A stretch of DNA of 64,000 nt from Paenibacillus sp. W2I17. GTDB taxonomy: Bacteria; Bacillota; Bacilli; Paenibacillales; Paenibacillaceae. Position 1 is the first letter of the stretch. Every line of letters begins with the position of its first letter. The DNA lies in contig NZ_JAUSXM010000001.1 in assembly GCF_030815985.1 (NCBI RefSeq), forward strand, positions 6,076,001 through 6,140,000, given 5' to 3'. The notes below the pieces were generated by a model, which saw nothing but the letters and a program-made list of their open reading frames with translations, was not told where the DNA came from and searched no databases. The position numbers and the translations under genes are program-made. This document shows positions 59,649 to 64,000 of this stretch, piece by piece.

Positions 59649-61427
59649 ATGGAAGAGCAGCAACAAGCAGGGCAGAATGAACCGAAGGTAGGAAAAAAGG
59701 GATTTAAGGATTTCGTCAAGCTTATCGCTTCCACGAACCCGCCAAAACTGATCTTGATTCTAGCCCTCATCTTAACCCTGATTCAAACTACAGCCGGACT
59801 GATCGTGCCATTGATGACCAAAGGTCTGATTGATGGATTAACCACTTCGGCATTGAACAAATCTGTTATTTTGTTATTGCTTGGGGCATTTGTAATTCAG
59901 GCAATTGCCTCGGGTATTAGCATTTATATGTTAAATTACGCCGGACAACGCGTCGTCGCAACACTTCGCACCAAGCTGTGGAACAAGGTATTGTCGCTGC
60001 GAATGCCGTATTTCGACCGCAATCGTACAGGCGATACGATGAGCCGGATTACGAATGATACAAGCCAGATCATGACGTTGATCGCGGATTATCTAGTTTC
60101 CTTTGTATCCAACATCGTCGCTGTTGTGGGTGGCGTGGCATTACTATTTTACTTGGATTGGGTGATGTCGCTCATTATTCTGAGTCTGGTGCCACTTACG
60201 TTGTTGATTCTGTTGCCGGTCGGGAAGAAAATGTACAAGATCTCCAAGAAGCAGCAGGATGAGATGGCAGGTCTTACGTCCGTGCTCAGTCAGGTTATTG
60301 GTGAGATCCGCTTGGTCAAAGCCTACGGCACGGAGAAACAGGAAGTGGAAGCAGGGGATTCCCGGATTCGTAAAATGTTTGCTTTTGGCTTGCAGGAAGC
60401 ACGCATCCTCGCTCTGATCGGTCCCTTGTTTACATTTGTCATGACTGCCGTGTTGGTCGTTATTCTGGGTGTGGGGGGAATGCGTGTAGCGTCTGGCATG
60501 CTGTCACCGGGTGAACTGGTTGCGTTCATTTTGCTGTTGTTCCAGGTCATTATGCCAATGGGACAATTCACGACGCTGTACTCCCGTTTACAGAAAGTAG
60601 TTGGTGCTACGGAGCGCATACAAGCTATTCTTGCCGATGAGGAAGAGCCGCATGACAGCACCAAGGTAGCTCCAAAAGGAAATGAGACGATTGCATTCCA
60701 TAATGTACACTTTTCCTATGTTACAGGTGAGGAAGTGTTGCACGGAATCAATCTGACGGTACCTACACAAAAAGTGACAGCGATTGTCGGTCCAAGCGGT
60801 AGCGGCAAATCAACGCTGTTCTCTTTGATGGAGCAGTTCTATATGCCAGATTCAGGCTACATTTCATATGGAGGACAAGCGATAACGGATTATTCTTTGG
60901 CCTCCTGGCGCAGCAAGATCGGGTATGTATCTCAGGAAAGTCCACTTATGGCGGGTACGATCAAAGACAACATCACGTACGGATTAGGTCGTGAGGCCAC
61001 GATGGATGAGATCCGACGAGCTGCTGAGATGGCCTATTCTGCCGACTTTATCGACAAGTTGCCACAGGGATATGACACGGAAGTGGGCGAGAGAGGAATT
61101 AAGTTATCCGGGGGCCAACGTCAGCGGATTGCTATTGCTCGTGCCTTACTGCGCAGTCCGGATATTCTGATGTTGGATGAAGCAACATCCAGTCTGGACA
61201 GTACCTCGGAGTATGAAGTACAACAGGCTTTGTCCAACCTGATGGAAGGCAGAACCACGATTGTGATAGCACATCGGTTGTCCACAGTAGTGGACTCCGA
61301 TCAGATTGTTGTATTGGAGCATGGACATGTTACCGGAACAGGAACTCATACGGAATTAATTAGCAACCATCCGGTATACCGTGAATTAGCTCAAAAACAG
61401 TTTGTGGCACAGGAAGGGCAAGATTGA
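59649..61427 (+). CDS. Multidrug-type ABC transporter, fused permease and ATPase (BmrA-like)
   Basis: A 592-aa half transporter working as a homodimer. Six membrane helices (about residues 35-320) with the conserved YFDRNRTGDTMSRITNDT loop are followed by the nucleotide-binding domain: Walker A GPSGSGKST, signature KLSGGQRQR, Walker B ILMLDEATSS and H-loop IAHRLS, all intact. Closest in layout to B. subtilis BmrA. The ATG at 59649 follows GGGAGGAACGGG. The start at 59619 would add ten residues without a site. Drug or lipid export is likely; substrate unknown. Confidence 0.88.
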   Translation: MEEQQQAGQNEPKVGKKGFKDFVKLIASTNPPKLILILALILTLIQTTAGLIVPLMTKGLIDGLTTSALNKSVILLLLGAFVIQAIASGISIYMLNYAGQRVVATLRTKLWNKVLSLRMPYFDRNRTGDTMSRITNDTSQIMTLIADYLVSFVSNIVAVVGGVALLFYLDWVMSLIILSLVPLTLLILLPVGKKMYKISKKQQDEMAGLTSVLSQVIGEIRLVKAYGTEKQEVEAGDSRIRKMFAFGLQEARILALIGPLFTFVMTAVLVVILGVGGMRVASGMLSPGELVAFILLLFQVIMPMGQFTTLYSRLQKVVGATERIQAILADEEEPHDSTKVAPKGNETIAFHNVHFSYVTGEEVLHGINLTVPTQKVTAIVGPSGSGKSTLFSLMEQFYMPDSGYISYGGQAITDYSLASWRSKIGYVSQESPLMAGTIKDNITYGLGREATMDEIRRAAEMAYSADFIDKLPQGYDTEVGERGIKLSGGQRQRIAIARALLRSPDILMLDEATSSLDSTSEYEVQQALSNLMEGRTTIVIAHRLSTVVDSDQIVVLEHGHVTGTGTHTELISNHPVYRELAQKQFVAQEGQD

Positions 61428-61490
61428 AATCAGAACTAGATCGATAACTGTTTTTCAAAGATAAGGTTCAAAAATAGTTCAACTTAAGAC

Positions 61491-61538
61491 TGTTGTTCAT
61501 ACGTTCAGTACGAGCGTGAGCAACGGTTTTCTTTTATC
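61491..61538 (+). terminator. Candidate terminator after the ABC transporter gene
   Basis: TGTTGTTCATACG and CGTGAGCAACGG pair imperfectly around TTCAGTACGAG, then TTTTCTTTT. Confidence 0.55.
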
Positions 61539-61652
61539 AGGTCACCAGGTGCTGTAGCTTTTTCCACATCAATATGATATAGTGGGTATCCTTTTGCGTC
61601 GTCAGTGATTGGCGATGCAGAGCAAAACATATTCTTAGGAGGTAACTGAAAC

Positions 61653-63833
61653 ATGTCAGACAGCTTTCAAAGTGCCTATCAAGAAGAAGAGTACAGGTTA
61701 GAGCGAACGATGGAGGAAGTGGACAGTCAGCTGGAAAGACTGCAGAACATTCCGGTGTATACCGGCCACGACTTCACAGAACAAGTGCTGGAAGCTGGAC
61801 GCGAAGAGCGCCGCACCGCCTTGTCCAAGAGCGCGCAGCAACCCTATTTCGGACGCTTGGATTTCGAAGAACAGGGCAGTGGTGCACGGAAACCGCTGTA
61901 TATTGGCAAAATCGGCGTAGACCGCGAAGAGGTGGGAGAGCATCCGCTCGTCATCGACTGGCGTGCTCCTGTCGCAAGCCTGTTTTACTCATTTACGGGA
62001 GGCGAAGCCTCCGCTACCTATGAAGCCCCCGAAGGGCTTATCGAAGGTCTCGTATATCTGAAACGAAACGTTGTCATTCGGCAGCGGATATTGGAACGTG
62101 TGGCGGATACATATAACCGTGACAGCGACCAGCCAGCGGTATCAGATGAATTCCTCGTTTATCGTCTGGGAGAGAACAAGGATAACAAACTCCGTGACAT
62201 CGTATCTACGATTCAGGCGGAGCAGGATCTGATTATTCGTGCAGCGAGAAACACTGCATTGATCATTCAGGGTGTAGCTGGATCTGGGAAAACAACGGTT
62301 GCCCTGCATCGGCTTGCCTTTTTGCTATATCAGTACAAGGAGCAGGTATCTGCAGAGAAAATGGTTATTTTTGCACCCAACCACATGTTCCTGGATTACA
62401 TCTCGGATGTGCTCCCGGAACTTGGAGTAGGGGACATTCAGCAGCGGACGTTCCCGGATTGGGCGATGAATCTGCTGGGGCTGGAGATGCCTTTGGCGAA
62501 TACGTCGGATACATTGAACACCTGGTTCGAAACACCTGATGCTCGGCCTGAATTGAATGATGATGTACCTGGACGTTACAAAGGATCGATCCGTTTCATG
62601 GAGCTTATTCGAGAGTGGCTCTCGGGCATGGAAGCGGATTCCGTACCGGATATGGACTTCAGTCCATGGGATGGTAAGGTGCTCAGCAAGACGGAGATCG
62701 AGAACTGGTTCGGTGAGGAATACAAGCATTATCCACTGGCCAAACGCAAAGAGCGGGTCATGGCGAGAGTTCACCGCTGGATTGAGATGGAACTCAAGAA
62801 ACCGATGCCAGAAGCTGTGCGCAAAGAACGCAAGAAAAAAGCAGCGACTCGTGAGAAGGCCTATGCCAAAAAATGGCCTCAATATGAGCCGCTTACGCTA
62901 TACAAACAGTTGTTCAAAGCTGCAAAGGGTGGCTCTGTGCCAGCCTCGCTCAGCGGGCTTATTCCAAAACTGGTCATGAAACAAACTGCAGCAGATCTGA
63001 AACAGGATATCGTCCGTGAAGAGGACCTGCCTGCATTGGTATACATTCATACATTGGTCCATGATATTGAGGGTTCGGAGCGATTTGACCATATTGTAAT
63101 CGATGAAGCGCAGGACTTTTCCCCTTTTCATGTGGCGTTATTGGATCAGTTCGTCAAAGGGCATTCCTTCACCATACTGGGTGACTTGTCTCAAGGCATT
63201 CATGAGTACCGTGGTGTTCATGCGTGGGAAGAGATGAGTTCTTTATTTCCTGAGGAACAGAATGCATATTTTGCATTAACCCGAAGTTATCGTTCAACGA
63301 TGGAAATTATCGACTATGCAAACACGATTCTGGAACGTGGCGTCAAGAGCGGGATTACGGCGATTCCTGTTTTCCGTAGTGGTGATCCGGTTCGGACGTT
63401 GGCTTATGGAGGCGAAGGGCGGACGGCGAGCCTTGAAGAGGCTTTGAAGGTGTTAACCGTCAAAGACTACCGAACGGTCTCCATTCTGACCCGTACACTG
63501 CATGAAGCAGAGGTGCTTCACCGTGACCTTCAGGTCGCAGGCTGGGATCTAAATCTGATCGATGGTGGCAAAAAGCAGTACACGGGTGGACACTCCGTTT
63601 TACCTGTCTATCTGTCCAAAGGGTTGGAGTTTGATGCCGTTATTGTGGCAGACGTAGACCAGAAGCATTATTTGCCAAATGCGGGTGATGCAAAGCTGTT
63701 GTACGTTGGTTGTACACGGGCCTTGCACGAATTGTGGCTCTTCCATGATGGTGAACTGCCGATCTATGCGGCTGCAACACATAATCCCGATGGCGAGCCG
63801 GTAACCGTTCAAGGTTGGCCAGAGCTTGGGTGA
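61653..63833 (+). CDS. helD: HelD-like superfamily 1 helicase, RNA polymerase recycling factor
   Basis: The 726-aa protein has an N-terminal coiled coil (residues 1-65), a split UvrD-type motor with Walker A GVAGSGKTT at 207-215, Walker B VIDEAQDFS, motif III ILGDLSQGIHEYRG and motif IV/VI segments LTRSYRST and VGCTRALHELW. HelD of B. subtilis pulls RNA polymerase off DNA and recycles stalled complexes. It matches HelD rather than UvrD/PcrA by the N-terminal arm and the basic insert (about 365-415). AGGAGG lies before the ATG. Confidence 0.85.
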   Translation: MSDSFQSAYQEEEYRLERTMEEVDSQLERLQNIPVYTGHDFTEQVLEAGREERRTALSKSAQQPYFGRLDFEEQGSGARKPLYIGKIGVDREEVGEHPLVIDWRAPVASLFYSFTGGEASATYEAPEGLIEGLVYLKRNVVIRQRILERVADTYNRDSDQPAVSDEFLVYRLGENKDNKLRDIVSTIQAEQDLIIRAARNTALIIQGVAGSGKTTVALHRLAFLLYQYKEQVSAEKMVIFAPNHMFLDYISDVLPELGVGDIQQRTFPDWAMNLLGLEMPLANTSDTLNTWFETPDARPELNDDVPGRYKGSIRFMELIREWLSGMEADSVPDMDFSPWDGKVLSKTEIENWFGEEYKHYPLAKRKERVMARVHRWIEMELKKPMPEAVRKERKKKAATREKAYAKKWPQYEPLTLYKQLFKAAKGGSVPASLSGLIPKLVMKQTAADLKQDIVREEDLPALVYIHTLVHDIEGSERFDHIVIDEAQDFSPFHVALLDQFVKGHSFTILGDLSQGIHEYRGVHAWEEMSSLFPEEQNAYFALTRSYRSTMEIIDYANTILERGVKSGITAIPVFRSGDPVRTLAYGGEGRTASLEEALKVLTVKDYRTVSILTRTLHEAEVLHRDLQVAGWDLNLIDGGKKQYTGGHSVLPVYLSKGLEFDAVIVADVDQKHYLPNAGDAKLLYVGCTRALHELWLFHDGELPIYAAATHNPDGEPVTVQGWPELG

Positions 63834-63852
63834 ATAAAGTTTGTTATACAAC

Positions 63853-63899
63853 AAAAGGCATGACGTTCATGGGAAAGTCCCATAAGCGCATGCCTTTTT
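63853..63899 (+). terminator. Rho-independent terminator after helD
   Basis: AAAAGGCATG pairs with CATGCCTTTT, with an inner ATGGGA/TCCCAT stem, followed by TTTTT. Confidence 0.85.
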
Positions 63900-63959
63900 C
63901 TGCTTTTGTGCGAGAATTGCTTAATCTTCCGACGAAGAACGACGGGGGAGTTCAAGTTT

Positions 63960-64000
63960 ATGTTACGCTATTTCTCATTCTGGATGAGCGACGGTTCACC
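63960..64000 (+). CDS. Start of a gene cut by the window edge
   Basis: ATG 63960 (MLRYFSFWMSDGS) has GGGGGAG (63943-63949) about 10 nt upstream and remains open to the last base. Thirteen codons are too few to identify. On the minus strand this region has stops, so a plus-strand gene is the better reading. Confidence 0.35.
   Translation, partial: MLRYFSFWMSDGS

Noticed and set aside
63921..63962. Possible minus-strand gene end (KLELPRRSSSED then stop) at the right edge
   Set aside because: A stop codon lies only 13 codons upstream in the same frame, so it is not an open frame entering the window.

Overview
The window is chromosomal DNA of a spore-forming Firmicute, almost certainly Paenibacillus. 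The reasons are Bacillus-like synteny of the sporulation, division and stringent-response genes, many TTG/GTG starts behind strong Shine-Dalgarno sites, a 16S rRNA with anti-SD CCTCCTTTCT, and Paenibacillus features: separate secD and secF, a ruvC gene, and a LysM coat protein with a proline-rich middle. The 16S variable region resembles the P. amylolyticus/pabuli group, but that is inference only. There is no prophage, insertion sequence, CRISPR array or obvious genomic island.

Layout. 1-9.4 kb: DUF4321 gene, maf, radC, mreBCD, minCD, spoIVFAB and rng, for cell shape, septum placement and the sigma-K checkpoint protease. 9.4-12.8 kb: rplU, prp, rpmA, spo0B and obg, linking ribosome assembly with the sporulation phosphorelay. 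13-18.8 kb: pheB-like ACT gene, hom, thrC, thrB, pheA and ilvE for amino-acid synthesis. 19-20.7 kb: a SafA-like LysM spore-coat gene with an apparent frameshift near its 3' end. 20.8-27 kb: a complete 16S-23S-5S operon with two promoters and long processing stems, then nine tRNA genes (Asn, Glu, Val, fMet, Asp, Gly, Arg, Leu, Pro).

27-41 kb: bofC, ruvC, ruvA, ruvB, a SPOR-SpoIID gene, queA, tgt, yajC, a TIGR04086 membrane gene, a DUF421 gene, spoVB (minus strand), comN, secD and secF. 41-49.5 kb: a CDF-like gene, recJ, apt, a uracil permease (minus strand), rel and dtd. 49.5-53 kb: small stress-type genes and a SEC-C/HTH protein. 53-57.9 kb: a T-box leader, hisS, a frameshifted aspS and tcdA. 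58-64 kb: a purine-type permease, a BmrA-type ABC exporter and helD.

Several genes act together. spoIVFA, spoIVFB and bofC control sigma-K activation. Prp trims the L27 encoded next to it. RuvC, RuvA and RuvB resolve recombination intermediates. QueA and Tgt make queuosine. YajC, SecD and SecF support protein export. Rel, Apt and Obg connect to nucleotide and (p)ppGpp metabolism.

Items most worth a second look: a structured intergenic repeat present twice (before hisS and before the purine permease), apparent +1 frameshifts in aspS and safA, a structured RNA between mreB and mreC, a CDF-family protein that has lost its usual metal ligands, a Spo0B with a membrane anchor, and a hisS T-box with overlapping AAC/CAC specifier triplets.
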